DNA of 25,170 nt from an uncultured Gemmatimonadota bacterium (GCA_946479895.1 CAMLHT010000015.1:1-25170), one strand, 5' to 3'. Numbered from the stretch's first letter, positions 1 through 8,601 are shown. A program made the numbers and translations. The notes: a model not told the origin generated them from the sequence alone.

Positions 1-280
1 GATACGTGCCGTCCGGGGCGCGTTGCGCTCCGAACTTGACGCTGAGCAGCACCCGCGCGCGGTCCGCTCCGCGCAGCGCCTCGCGCAGCAGCAGCTCGTT
101 GTGCCCCATGCCGTAGAAGTCGCCGGTGTCGAGCAGGGTGATCCCCGCATCGAGCGCCGCGCGCACCGTGGCGATGCTCTCGGCGTCGTCGCTCGCGCCG
201 TACACACCCGACATCCCCATGCAGCCGAGGCCGATCGCGGCCACGGTCGGACCAGCCTTCCCCAGTCGTCGAACCTTCAT
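1..280 (-). CDS. Aldo/keto reductase, N-terminal part (runs off the left edge)
   Basis: The ATG is at 280 and the frame is open to base 1, giving about 93 residues. The protein begins MKVRRLGKAGPTVAAIGLGC and continues with LLDTGDFYGMGHNE and LLSVKFG, the pattern of the aldo/keto reductase superfamily (NADPH-dependent carbonyl reductases with a TIM barrel). Three of the four catalytic-tetrad residues can be placed: Asp51, Tyr56 and Lys82. The His lies beyond the edge. The motif order and the short gap to the first beta strand match family members of about 320-340 residues. It sits 70 bp downstream of the beta-helix gene on the same strand, so the two could share a transcript. Nothing links it to the polysaccharide genes. 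The substrate cannot be predicted from this part. Confidence 0.9.
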   Translation of the reverse strand, partial: MKVRRLGKAGPTVAAIGLGCMGMSGVYGASDDAESIATVRAALDAGITLLDTGDFYGMGHNELLLREALRGADRARVLLSVKFGAQRAPDGTY

Positions 281-350
281 TCCGTTCGGTCTCCGTACGC
301 TTGCCGTGGTTCCCATCGCGGACGAGCGCCGAGCGATCGCCCCGGGCCGC

Positions 351-2594
351 TCACTTCCGCAGCACCTCCAGCCGCATCTCCGTCCACCCATCCACCTGCA
401 GGTACTCCACGCGCAGCGCGTGGCGCCCGCCGGTGAGCGCGGCGAAGGCGGGGTGCGTCTCGTGCGGCGACCAGTCGTCGATCGCGAGCGCGCCATCCAC
501 CCACACGCGCACCGCGTCGTCGCTGAGGGTGCGCAGCGTGTAGTCTCCCCTGGGCAGCTCCATCACGCCCTCGGCCACGAACGCCGCGTGCTCTGCGGGG
601 ACGCCCTTCACCGTGGGGCGGTACCACTCGAAGTCGAGGCGCGGCACCCGCTGCTCGGCCACCGGCGCCGAATCGCCGAGCATCGCCGCAAGCGGCCGTG
701 CTTCGCTTCCCTGCGCGCCGGCGCTGTCGCGCACCGCGTACCAGCGCACCGTCCAGCTCGTGGCCGGCTCCCACCGCCCGTACGAGAAGCGATAGGGCGC
801 GCCCGCGGGGCGGCGCTCGCCGCGCGGCGACACCGTGGCCGCGCCACGGTACTCGAGCGTCAGCTCCCAATCTCCCACGGACTCCGTGCGCGGCGTCACG
901 GTGATCGTGTCGGGCGCGCCGGGACCGCCGATCGTGCCCGCGCGCTTCGAGAGCGATGCGATCCCGCGCCGCCCCACCACGCGCCACCGCCCCGCCGGCC
1001 CGAGCACGCGCAGGCGGAGCGGCACCGCGCGCGTGCTGTCGAGCGGCCAGAGCTTGGGGGAGCGGTAGTCGTACGGCCCCCACTCGTCGACGACGATCGC
1101 CTCGCGCGGCAGCCGCGCGAGCGGGCTCGCGTCGCGCGCGAGCCCGCCGGGGATCGGCGGCGGCGCCAGGCGCGCGATCTCCGGCGGCAGCGCAGGCGTC
1201 CCATCGTTCATCCCCACGACCATCCCGACGCCCCCGGTCCCGTTCCCGGCCACCACCACGCCGGTAGTGTCGCTCAGCACGAGCGCCGAGTCCACGCCGG
1301 ACATCCCGTTCTCCGTCACCGCCAGCCCGCTCGTGTTCGCCGCGCGCACGGCGACGCGATTGCCGAAGAACACGTTGTCGTGCACGCGATAGTCCCGGCT
1401 CCGCGTGTCGCGATGCTTCGGGTACCCCCAGTCCGAGGGCTCGATCGGGTTCGCCCACAGGCTGATCGCCGTGGAGGCGGTATCGGTGATGGAGTCACCA
1501 TCGAACCCGTTGTACGCGATCTCGTTCTCCTGGCCGTGCTCGATCGCGATCCCCACGCGGTTCCGCGCGAACGTGTTGCCGATCACGCGCGACTGGAAGC
1601 TGTAGCCGCCCCACAACCCGTGCTCGCTCCCCACGGCGCGGTTGGCGATGAAGGCGTTACGGCTGAACGTCGCCTCCATCGCGTTCGTGGGCGCGAAGCT
1701 GAAGTCGTTCCCGAATACCAGGTTGTCGTTCGCGCCCCCCTGGCCGCTGTCCATCGTGCTCTGTCCAGCCCAGAGAAAGAGTCCGTCGCCGCCGTGCGTC
1801 ACGGAGTTGTACGCGATCACGTTGCGGCAGCTCTGCTCGTACACCAGGATCCCCGCCGAGTCCTGCCCGCGGCGGTAGAAGCCGTGGCTGTAGCCGCGCA
1901 CGTCGTAGTCCACCAGGTTGTGCATGATGCTGTCGTCGCTCGACCGGTAGAGCGCGATCCCGACGCCGGAGTTGAACGAGAACACGTTGTTCCACACGCG
2001 CATCGAGTCGGTGCGCACCATCATGAGCGCGTTCATCCCCTGCTCGGCGCGATTGCCGCGGACCTCGCCGCCGCGCACGTCCGCCAGGTAGATCGCGGCG
2101 CCGAAGCGGAGCCACTCGTCGTGCTCGTTGTGATGGAAGGAGAGCCAGTCGGCGAGGCTCTCGTGCTCCACGAGGCTGTAGAGGCGCGGCTTCCAGCCGT
2201 GGCTCACGTCGTTGTCCACCAGCCGGAGCCCGCGCGTGCCTCGGGCGAGGATCGCCACCTTGTAGCCGCGCGCGTGCACGCCGCGGATGGTGATGCGTCG
2301 GCCGCCGTCCACGCGGATGGCCACGCCGCGCGCGCGGTCCGGGTCCGCGCGCTCGTGCGTGCCCACGAGCGTCACGCCGCGGAGGTCGACCGTGACGTCA
2401 TCGCCGCGCACCACCACGAGCGCCGAGTCGAGCGACGCGGGGGCGGCGAGGCGGTACGTGCCGGGCTTCACGCGCACGGAATGGTCGATCACCATCCCGG
2501 GGGTGAGCGGGAGCGTGGGGGTGGTCTGCTGCGCTCGCGCGAGGGTAGGGGCGAGGAGGGCGAGGAGGGCGGTGAGGAGAGCGGAGTGTCGCAT
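351..2594 (-). CDS. Secreted right-handed beta-helix protein with C-terminal PA14-like domain
   Basis: I chose the ATG at 2594 because it opens a clear Sec signal peptide (MRHSALLTALLALLAPTLARA, then QQ). The open frame runs further upstream, but only into a transposase fragment. The product is 747 residues. Residues about 90-480 hold many short turns of the type N..I..N.F..N..GI.L, such as NNVFSFNSGVGIALYRSSDD and GNTFARNRVGIAIEHGQENE, typical of NosD/pectate-lyase-like parallel beta-helices. The last 100 or so residues (GDYTLRTLSDDAVRVWVDG, then HALRVEYLQVDGWTEMRLEV) look like a PA14 carbohydrate-binding module. Such proteins act on or bind polysaccharide outside the cell, and some are lyases or C5-epimerases. 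I could not assign catalytic residues, so the activity is open. No clear Shine-Dalgarno sequence precedes the start. Confidence 0.85.
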   Translation of the reverse strand: MRHSALLTALLALLAPTLARAQQTTPTLPLTPGMVIDHSVRVKPGTYRLAAPASLDSALVVVRGDDVTVDLRGVTLVGTHERADPDRARGVAIRVDGGRRITIRGVHARGYKVAILARGTRGLRLVDNDVSHGWKPRLYSLVEHESLADWLSFHHNEHDEWLRFGAAIYLADVRGGEVRGNRAEQGMNALMMVRTDSMRVWNNVFSFNSGVGIALYRSSDDSIMHNLVDYDVRGYSHGFYRRGQDSAGILVYEQSCRNVIAYNSVTHGGDGLFLWAGQSTMDSGQGGANDNLVFGNDFSFAPTNAMEATFSRNAFIANRAVGSEHGLWGGYSFQSRVIGNTFARNRVGIAIEHGQENEIAYNGFDGDSITDTASTAISLWANPIEPSDWGYPKHRDTRSRDYRVHDNVFFGNRVAVRAANTSGLAVTENGMSGVDSALVLSDTTGVVVAGNGTGGVGMVVGMNDGTPALPPEIARLAPPPIPGGLARDASPLARLPREAIVVDEWGPYDYRSPKLWPLDSTRAVPLRLRVLGPAGRWRVVGRRGIASLSKRAGTIGGPGAPDTITVTPRTESVGDWELTLEYRGAATVSPRGERRPAGAPYRFSYGRWEPATSWTVRWYAVRDSAGAQGSEARPLAAMLGDSAPVAEQRVPRLDFEWYRPTVKGVPAEHAAFVAEGVMELPRGDYTLRTLSDDAVRVWVDGALAIDDWSPHETHPAFAALTGGRHALRVEYLQVDGWTEMRLEVLRK

Positions 2595-2744
2595 GGCAGG
2601 AATATGTTGTCTGCGCCCGCGCGCGCGAGGGCGCCAGAGACTGTTCCGCAAAGCTGATATGCTGGCGTGCAGCGGCTTAGGCGCGTAGGCATTCGGGTGC
2701 TGCCTGGCTGGAGGCCCGCATGTCCGACGCGCGTCGCGCCTACC

Positions 2745-2895
2745 CGTCTGCAGCTGAATTCCCGGGTGCTGGCTCAAGCGCACGGCCGTGAGCTTGAACT
2801 CGTTGCTGTAGCGGCGGACCGTCCGCGGGCCAGCCTGGGGCACGGGACACCTCCATCGTTAGGGAGAAGTGTCTACCAATCTGGAGCAAGGTCCC
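2745..2895 (-). pseudogene. IS3-family transposase OrfA, 5' fragment with its left-end leader
   Basis: Reading the minus strand from a GTG at 2843 gives MPQAGPRT followed by VRRYSNEFKLTAVRLSQHPG and IQLQT. This is the start of the helix-turn-helix OrfA protein of IS3-family elements (consensus RRYS.EFK..AV.L). A strong ribosome binding site, GGAGGTG, lies at 2848-2854. The upstream stretch to about 2895 (ATTGGTAGACACTTCTCCC) looks like the untranslated left end of such an element. Homology stops at about residue 33, and neither the rest of OrfA nor OrfB is present. The remaining frame runs on without a stop into the beta-helix gene, probably by chance after a deletion. I call it a dead IS remnant. 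Confidence 0.7.
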
Positions 2896-3329
2896 CCGTC
2901 CGATGCGACAACTAGTTGGATGCTGCCTCAGAGATGGCGCCGACTTGACAGCGCCCGGTCGCACCTAGTGGCGCCAACGTGACCGTGCCGGCAAGGCCAA
3001 GCCCGTAGATCGGGCCAAACGTGAGCGCCGCGACACGCCCCACGCTAGTACGGAGACGACGACCACATCGCCGACGAGCGCGTAGTCGTCCGACGTGACA
3101 GCCTGCACGGATATGACATTCAAGCCTCCGAGAGTGAACGTAGCCACGATGGCCAGCACGGCTGCGTGTCAGGCGCAGTCGACGCGGGCTGCCGCGGGCC
3201 GCCGCGCGATGCTCGGATCAATGACCGCGGCCCCTCCTGATGAGTGGAGCCGCGAGCGTCCAACGCAGAGCTACGTGGCGAGCGGCTGCTCTCCATATCC
3301 AACGGTGGCAATTACGAGATGATCTCGGC
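2896..3329. other. Gene-free relic DNA between IS3 fragment and glycosyltransferase relic
   Basis: I see no convincing gene here. A 64-codon minus-strand frame at 2965-3159 encodes a hydrophobic stretch (GGLNVISVQAVTSDDYALVG, then VVVVSVLAWG) that could be a scrap of a membrane protein. It has no ribosome binding site and no partner. The DNA is slightly less G+C-rich than the flanking genes and carries many stops in all frames, as expected of decaying sequence. Confidence 0.4.
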
Positions 3330-3675
3330 AGGCGTTCAACCCGGATGGTCTCCCCACCTTTCGCGCTCGACGCGGAAGTGCCGTGTGTGTTGACCGGCAG
3401 GCCGGCGTCGTTGCACGTGACCTGCTGCCATTGATGAGAGAGAAGAGCGGCGAGGGGGGGCAGCCGTTCGCATCCCGAGGGCGGCGCCGTCCCTGGAGGA
3501 TCACATCGGCGCATACCGCGCGGCTCATGTCCACGCGCTCCACGGCGGGCTCCGAGCCCGGGGCCTCGCAATCCCCGAGGCAAGTCTGTGCGAGGCGAAT
3601 CTCGTGCTTGGCGAATGCACGCCGGTCCGTGCGGAACTCTCCAGTGCTCCGGAGCAGTACCGGACTCTTGCGTAA
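3330..3675 (+). pseudogene. Decayed GT4-type glycosyltransferase (C-terminal half, frameshifted)
   Basis: Two plus-strand frames together reproduce the C-terminal half of the intact glycosyltransferase at 8602-9741. Frame one (3360-3431) reads FALDAEVPCVLTGRPASLHV, against RAALEAEVPCVLIGKAAPLH in the intact protein. Frame two (3421-3675) reads SLEDHIGAYRAAHVHAL and then EASLCEANLVLGECTPVR, against QEELTGAYRAAHAHAL and EAGLCGANLVLGDCPPVR. A frameshift near 3420-3435 and a TAA at 3673-3675 break it. The first Glu of the EX7E catalytic motif is replaced by Arg (GLRARGLAIPE). No N-terminal nucleotide-sugar acceptor half could be found upstream. It is a separate diverged homologue rather than a recent copy, since only about half of the residues match. 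Confidence 0.75.
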
Positions 3676-3903
3676 ATGGGCGCCGAGAGGTGCCGCGCAC
3701 CTGATCGAGCTCCTTGCGCGGAGTGTAAACCGGTCGCCGCGTGATGCGTCCCGTCCGCATGTGACAGCAGTGCGGGAGAGCTGAGCGTCCTCACGCCACC
3801 TCGCACACTACTTGCTTTGCGTGCTGATCGTTGGCTTGGGGTCGCAGGCATGGCAGTGAGTGGAAGGAAGAGTGGCAATCTGGTCCACCGCCGCCCACGC
3901 GCT

Positions 3904-3929
3904 GCTCCGGGCGTAGCTACACCCGGAGC
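3904..3929. repeat. Perfect 8-bp inverted repeat (hairpin) upstream of lipoprotein gene
   Basis: GCTCCGGG at 3904-3911 pairs exactly with CCCGGAGC at 3922-3929 across a 10-base loop. It lies about 60 bp before the chosen lipoprotein start at 3988. It could be a transcription terminator for whatever once lay upstream, an operator, or a leftover of the relic zone. No T-tract follows, so a classical terminator is unlikely. Confidence 0.4.
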
Positions 3930-3987
3930 GCCATGCCGGTGCGAAATGCGCCACAGCACCGGGGGTGCTGTGATTCGGGTGGGGGCC

Positions 3988-5643
3988 ATGCAGGCAATGT
4001 CTATCGTTCTTGGAGCGGTTGCCGTAGCTCGACCGCTGGCCGCGTCGTGCAGGTACTGTTGGATCCCAGTGCTGTTGTCACTCGTCGCGGGCTGCGGCGA
4101 TAGCGTGAGCGGGCCACATCAGCCGGCACTGTCGTCAGCCGCAAAGCTCCAGATCGCGGTATCTCCGCCTGCGGTGAGTGGACGCCCGGGCGCGACAACC
4201 GACACGGCGCTGATCTCCGTGGTTGCCGCGGACCACTTCACGGGTGCCGTCACGGTTCACCTCGAGGGACTGCCTCGAGGTGCTACGACCTGGCCGCGCC
4301 TCCCGGTCTCGATCAAGGCGGGCGTCGTACAGCCGCTCGCGATCACCCTCCCACCCACGGCTGTTCCGGATAGCTCCAAAATCATCATACACGGCAGCTC
4401 GAACGGCGAGACCGCACGAAGTGCTGTCCTCGCACTGCGGGTCCTACCGCTCATCCGAACCTACCGGGACGGCAGCCTGCTGGTCCTCGAGCGCATCGCG
4501 GGGCGAGACACCATTCGATTGGCACTCGACGCTGCCTGGGGCGGTGGCCTGGTGGAGGCGAGCGTCAACGGGGTGAACGTCGTGAACAGCCATGACCCAG
4601 GCCGCGAGGTACAAGCGGCCCTGTACGATCGTGAGCAACTCTCTCCGTTAGGCTGGAACCCGGTACAGGCTGGCGATAGCTATGGGAACGGAAGTCCCGT
4701 ATCCGACGAACGGCTCGACGCGGCGTTGATCTATACCAAAACGCGCCCGCTTCACTGGTACCCAGACCGATTGGGCGGCAGCGCCTCGCATCCTGTCCCG
4801 AGCGATGTTTACATCGAGCAGTGGGTGGAGCCCGTCCCCGATCAGCCGACAGCGTTTCACTTCCGCTACAGAATCACGCACTTCGGTTCCGACGAGCACA
4901 CGACCGCGAGGCAGGAGGTACCAGCGGTATATACAAACAAGGATTTTAGTACGCTCGTATACTACGGAGGCGAGACACCCTGGGCCGCGGGGAACGTATC
5001 GTCGACGTCGCTGCCGTCGCCATCCGAGCCGATCCGATTCTTCCGGAACGCGGAGCGATGGGCGTCGCTCGTCAACAAGGACAGTGTGGGGCTCACACTC
5101 TACGCGCCGAATGCCTACGGCTATGTCGAGGCGGCGAGCGATCCGAGCGGATCGAGCGGGCCGAAGGGATGGGCGTTCAATTATCTTCGCCCGCTCATGG
5201 TCTTTGGACTGCCGCCAAGAAGTACACTCGAAACCGACTTCTACCTGATCCTTGGAGACTATAGGGCTGCTCGTCGGACGATCTACGAGATGCGGAAGAG
5301 CGTGCAGTCCCGGAACATCCTCGCTCCATATCTGACAGTGGATCAGCCGAGCGTCGACACGATTCTCGGCGGGAACATCGCTCTCCTGGGGTGGTCCTTC
5401 GGCAATTCCGCCATAGCACGCGTGAGTGTCTCGGTGGACGACGGATCACCGCAGGTGGCACGGTATGGCACGCCGCGACCGGACGTCGCAGGGACATTTC
5501 CCGGAGTACCGCTCGAGATCGGCTTCGCGATCCAGCTGGACACGCGTGCCTACGCCAACGGCAAGCACACGTTGCGCGTGCGGGCAGTCGATGCGATGGG
5601 AATGGTCGCCACGCGCAACATCGTCGTTCACATCGAGAACTAG
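3988..5643 (+). CDS. Exported lipoprotein with Ig-like domains and a mutarotase-like middle
   Basis: The start is taken as ATG 3988, with ATG 3997 as an alternative. Both give a signal with hydrophobic core WIPVLLSLVA and lipobox VAGC at Cys36, so the mature protein is probably lipid-anchored. The product is 551 residues. Residues about 50-155 resemble an Ig-like module seen in secreted proteins (LQIAVSPPAVSGRPGATTDT, then FTGAVTVHLEGLPRG). Residues about 160-440 contain WGGGLVEASVNGVNVVNSHD followed by PGREVQ. That pattern resembles sugar-binding beta-sandwich (galactose mutarotase-like) domains, but the resemblance is inference. The last 95 residues (SVDTILGGNIALLGWSFGNS, later KHTLRVRAVDAMGMVATRNI) form a second bacterial Ig-like domain. 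It is isolated between two relic zones, with a strong hairpin after its stop codon. Its function is unknown. A role in binding or trimming surface glycan is possible. Confidence 0.8.
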   Translation: MQAMSIVLGAVAVARPLAASCRYCWIPVLLSLVAGCGDSVSGPHQPALSSAAKLQIAVSPPAVSGRPGATTDTALISVVAADHFTGAVTVHLEGLPRGATTWPRLPVSIKAGVVQPLAITLPPTAVPDSSKIIIHGSSNGETARSAVLALRVLPLIRTYRDGSLLVLERIAGRDTIRLALDAAWGGGLVEASVNGVNVVNSHDPGREVQAALYDREQLSPLGWNPVQAGDSYGNGSPVSDERLDAALIYTKTRPLHWYPDRLGGSASHPVPSDVYIEQWVEPVPDQPTAFHFRYRITHFGSDEHTTARQEVPAVYTNKDFSTLVYYGGETPWAAGNVSSTSLPSPSEPIRFFRNAERWASLVNKDSVGLTLYAPNAYGYVEAASDPSGSSGPKGWAFNYLRPLMVFGLPPRSTLETDFYLILGDYRAARRTIYEMRKSVQSRNILAPYLTVDQPSVDTILGGNIALLGWSFGNSAIARVSVSVDDGSPQVARYGTPRPDVAGTFPGVPLEIGFAIQLDTRAYANGKHTLRVRAVDAMGMVATRNIVVHIEN

Positions 5644-5680
5644 TGTGCCGGCGGGCCTCGACTGCAGGCGCGCCGGCACA
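5644..5680 (+). terminator. Strong hairpin directly after the lipoprotein stop codon
   Basis: Bases 5644-5657 (TGTGCCGGCGGGCC) pair with 5667-5680 with one mismatch, enclosing a 9-base loop. The stem begins one base after the TAG at 5641-5643. There is no T-run behind it, which is common in very G+C-rich genomes. A smaller palindrome, TGAACC-ACC-GGTTCA, follows at 5682-5696. I read the larger hairpin as the likely end of the lipoprotein transcript. Confidence 0.55.
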
Positions 5681-5781
5681 GTGAACCACCGGTTCATTCC
5701 ACGGCGAGTCGCATGAGCGGCGCGTCACTGCCCAAGGCGGGCGGCTCGTCGTCGAGTCGCTGTTGCACAGCTGGCCGGCGC

Positions 5782-6338
5782 TGAAGGACAAAGGCGGCCC
5801 GCGAGGGGCGCACCGTCGCCTCGTGGGATGAAACGGGGCACGCCTTGCGCCCTCGCCTGCCGGCCGCGTGGGCCCGGCGCGGTCGGACGCCCGTGGCGCG
5901 GCGCGTGAGGCGAGGGCGGGAGGTCTCGAGCGTCGTAGTGGTCAGGCCCGACGGGCGGCTCCAGGCGCGCCACCACACCGGCACGGTGCACACGCGCGCG
6001 GTCTTGGCCGCGCTGCCCGCCTTCCGGCGGCAGCTCGCCAGTCCGCTCTTGATCGTCTGGTACCGCTTGAACGCGCACTGCTCGCGCGAGGTCCGACAGT
6101 TCGTGGCGGCACCTACGCGCGACGACGCCGTCGCGTACCTGCCCGCCAACGCCCCCGACTCAATCCCGAGGAGCAGGCGAACGCATGAGTGAAGCGCGCG
6201 ATGGCGAACGCCCCTCCAGCCCCGATCACGACGCTCGCCGCCGTGGCCCGCACGAGCCTTCGGCGGCGGCAACACCAACCCGCCCTCGTCCGGCATTTCA
6301 TCCAGCATGCTGGGCTCTATGCCAAGCCGCAACCGTGA
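5782..6338 (+). pseudogene. IS630-family transposase, inactivated
   Basis: The plus strand encodes a recognisable DDE transposase of the IS630 type, broken several times. From about 5791 it reads KAAREGRTVASWDETGHALR, carrying the first catalytic Asp in WDETG. Then comes VVVVRPDGRLQARHHTGTVH and LLIVWYRLNAHCSREVRQF, where family members normally have WDRLNAH. The second catalytic Asp is therefore Tyr. Around 6150-6165 the frame shifts to LNPEEQANA, which holds the third catalytic acidic residue, and a TGA interrupts it at 6186-6188. The C-terminus TSLRRRQHQPALVRHFIQHA then runs to a TGA at 6336-6338. A further frame break near 5782-5793 removes the N-terminal helix-turn-helix part. The element is clearly dead. 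I could not locate its terminal repeats. Confidence 0.8.
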
Positions 6339-7005
6339 ACCTTCTCGGTAATGCTAGGGAATTCACTAGTGCGGCGGGAAGGGATGAGTGTCGAGTGGTG
6401 GGGACATTTTGTGGGTGGCCGCGTACGGCAACGAGTGACTCATCCGGGGGGAGGAGGGTTCATAACGTTGCAGCATCACGACCGAATCGTCACTTTACGT
6501 GCAGTCGTGTGTCGTTCATCGTTACGGCTCTTAGTCGGTCGGAGTATTTCCAGTATCGCGTGCACTCCACTTGCGCCGGAGTTGGACTGCATATTGTATT
6601 GCTCGCCTGACACACCTGGCAGGATGGCGGGTTGATCCCCCGCGCGATGGCGACGCGTGGGCTGCTCGGAGCCGCCCAGGGCAGCCGCCGCGATTCGGCG
6701 TCCCGTTGCCTAGCGATCTGGTCGTGTCACCAGTGCGACCTGGCCGGTGCGCACGTCCGCCATGCCTGACTGAAATTCCCCCGCTGCTCAACAGCTGGTG
6801 AGATTCGAATAGCCAATGAGGCCAGGGCGGCTCGCTCCCCACGATGGTCGTGGGCTCGGCCGCTCCGCGCTCCGAGCGGAGTCCCTCGTGTCGTGTCGCG
6901 CGCGCGGGAGATCCCAGGACGAGCGCTTGACGGCGCGCGCCGCCACTAGCGCCGCATCGGCCCGATTCGAGACGAATCAGCATCCTCTCGGACGCTCCCT
7001 CGGTC
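6339..7005. other. Intergenic relic DNA upstream of the sugar transferase
   Basis: There is no convincing gene here. The stretch 6389-6421, beginning TGTCGAGTGGTGGGGACATT, is reminiscent of the terminal sequence of IS21-like elements, but no matching opposite end was found. The part 6470-6615 is the least G+C-rich in this area and includes TTGCGC at about 6571 and TATTGT at about 6591. These would make a weak promoter for the sugar transferase, but the spacing is about 15 bp and the gene starts 400 bp away. I treat the region as decayed insertion-sequence DNA plus an unlocated promoter. Confidence 0.4.
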
Positions 7006-8589
7006 GTGATTTCTCGAGCCACGAAGGACGATCTTTTCGGATCGTACACGCCTCCCGCTCCCGCCGGCGAAGTGGAGCAGATCGAGCTCGGTCTGCCGCG
7101 CGTCCTCACGCCGATCGACGCGTTCGAGCCCACCATGCGGGAGCTCAGGGCGCGTGCCGCGAAGAACCTCCGCCGCCACTCCTGGCGCGTGGTGGCCCGG
7201 ATCGTGGCGCTCATGGCCGCGGACGCCAGCGCTTTCGTGCTGCTCCGAACGGCGCTCCGGCTCGTCCGCGAGCACATCGCGATCTTCGCCAGCGGCGAGG
7301 CGCGGTTCATCCGCTGGCTGTTCCACGGTGGGTATCTCGGAGGGTGGCAGTTCGCGGTCGCCCTGATCGTGAGCCTGATCGCGACGGGGAACTACGGACC
7401 CGGCGACCACCGCCGCTCGCCGCGCCGGATCTTCGCCGCGTGCACGCTCGCCGTCGCGCTCCCCCTGTGGGCGCGGCTGTGGGAGAGCCCCTTCCTGCTG
7501 ATCGCCGGGCGCTACGTGCTCACCGTGGTGCCCGTCGTCGTCGTGCTCGTGGCGGTGCGGCTCATGTTCGACCGCCTGGTGGCGCGGTTCGCGCCGCACC
7601 CGAGCGCGGGAGCCGTCGCGCGGACGGTGCTCGTTGGGACGGCGGGCGAGTGCATCGAGATGCGCGGGCGCCGGGCGTTCGCCGAGCGGAGCGGCTTCGC
7701 CGTGCGGGGCTTCGTGGACGTGCAGACGCCGCCCGCTCGCGGCTCCCTCGGCTCGGTCGAGGACCTCGAGCGGATCCTGCTCACGCACCGCATCGAGGCG
7801 ATCGTGCTGTGCGGGTACGTCGACGATCAGACCGTCGTGCGGGTGGTGCGTACGGCGATGCGGGCCGAGTGTCAGGTGCTCTCGGTGGCGCGGCGCTACG
7901 AGCTGGCGGGAGTGCGGCCGCAAGTGTTCTGGCGCCGGCGGCAGCCGTTCATCGAGCTGCGCGGCGCCGCGCTCCGGTGGCACCAGCTCGTGCTCAAGCG
8001 CTGCCTGGACGTCGGCGTGTCGGCGCTCCTGCTCGCGCTATCGGCTCCCGTGATGCTGCTCGTGTGGGCGGCCGTGCGACTGGAGAGCGAGGGGCCGGCG
8101 ATCTTCGGGCAGCGTCGCGTGGGGCGGCACGGGGAGACCTTCACCTGCTTCAAATTCCGCTCCATGTACGTGGACGCGGAACAGCGGCTGCAGCAGGACC
8201 CGGAGCTGTACCGGCAGTACATCGTGCACGACTACAAGCTCCCCGAGGGGAAGGACCCCCGCATCACGCGTATTGGCCGCTTCCTGAGGAAGAGCAGCCT
8301 GGACGAGCTGCCGCAGCTCTGGAACGTGCTTCGGGGGGAGATGTCGCTCGTGGGTCCGCGCCCGGTCGTGCCCCGGGAGATCATGCACTACAGCGACCAG
8401 GCGCCGCTGCTGCTAACGCTGAAGCCGGGGGTCACCGGCTCGTGGCAGGTGAACGGGCGCAGCGACGTGCAATACCCGGAGCGGGCGGCGGTGGAACTGG
8501 AGTACGTGGAGCGGTGGAGCCTGTCGGGAGACATCGCCATCCTGCTCAAGACCGTGCCCGCGGTGCTGTCGCGGCGGGGGGCACACTGA
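7006..8589 (+). CDS. Undecaprenyl-phosphate sugar phosphotransferase (WbaP/WcaJ-type)
   Basis: This is a polyprenyl-phosphate glycosyl-1-phosphate transferase. It moves a hexose-1-phosphate from a UDP-sugar to undecaprenyl phosphate at the inner membrane and so starts each repeat unit. GTG 7006 is the only start codon before the first membrane segment. The product is 527 residues. The N-terminal third has four hydrophobic segments. Residues about 205-310 look like the Rossmann-like CoA-binding-type domain ([14 protein letters not shown]). The C-terminal 195 residues are the catalytic bacterial sugar transferase domain: [60 protein letters not shown] (catalytic Asp-Glu dyad) and [15 protein letters not shown]. 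Its 3' end faces the minus-strand operon across only 12 bp. Glucose or galactose is the usual sugar, but the sequence does not settle which. Confidence 0.93.
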   Translation: MISRATKDDLFGSYTPPAPAGEVEQIELGLPRVLTPIDAFEPTMRELRARAAKNLRRHSWRVVARIVALMAADASAFVLLRTALRLVREHIAIFASGEARFIRWLFHGGYLGGWQFAVALIVSLIATGNYGPGDHRRSPRRIFAACTLAVALPLWARLWESPFLLIAGRYVLTVVPVVVVLVAVRLMFDRLVARFAPHPSAGAVARTVLVGTAGECIEMRGRRAFAERSGFAVRGFVDVQTPPARGSLGSVEDLERILLTHRIEAIVLCGYVDDQTVVRVVRTAMRAECQVLSVARRYELAGVRPQVFWRRRQPFIELRGAALRWHQLVLKRCLDVGVSALLLALSAPVMLLVWAAVRLESEGPAIFGQRRVGRHGETFTCFKFRSMYVDAEQRLQQDPELYRQYIVHDYKLPEGKDPRITRIGRFLRKSSLDELPQLWNVLRGEMSLVGPRPVVPREIMHYSDQAPLLLTLKPGVTGSWQVNGRSDVQYPERAAVELEYVERWSLSGDIAILLKTVPAVLSRRGAH

Positions 8590-8601
8590 GGCTTCGGCGG
8601 C

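Noticed and set aside
126..2657. An 843-codon open frame on the plus strand
   Set aside because: It is antisense to the beta-helix gene and its product is Arg/His/Ala-rich without domains. Long antisense frames are expected opposite genes with high third-position G+C.
2665..2705. A stretch resembling part of an integron attC site (GCAGCGGCTTAGGCGCGTAG)
   Set aside because: No matching partner arm was found within 100 bp, and there is no integrase or cassette structure.
2965..3159. A 64-codon hydrophobic minus-strand frame that could be a small membrane protein
   Set aside because: It has no ribosome binding site and no conserved neighbour, and it lies in relic DNA. At most it is a scrap of an older gene.
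6357..6372. GGGAATTCACTAGTGC, which looks like cloning-vector polylinker
   Set aside because: Only two restriction sites are adjacent. The flanks do not match vector sequence that I recognise, and the stretch follows directly from the IS630 relic, so chance is the simpler explanation.
6389..6421. A possible terminal repeat of an IS21-like element
   Set aside because: The opposite end and any IstA/IstB coding sequence are missing, so it is mentioned only in the intergenic note.
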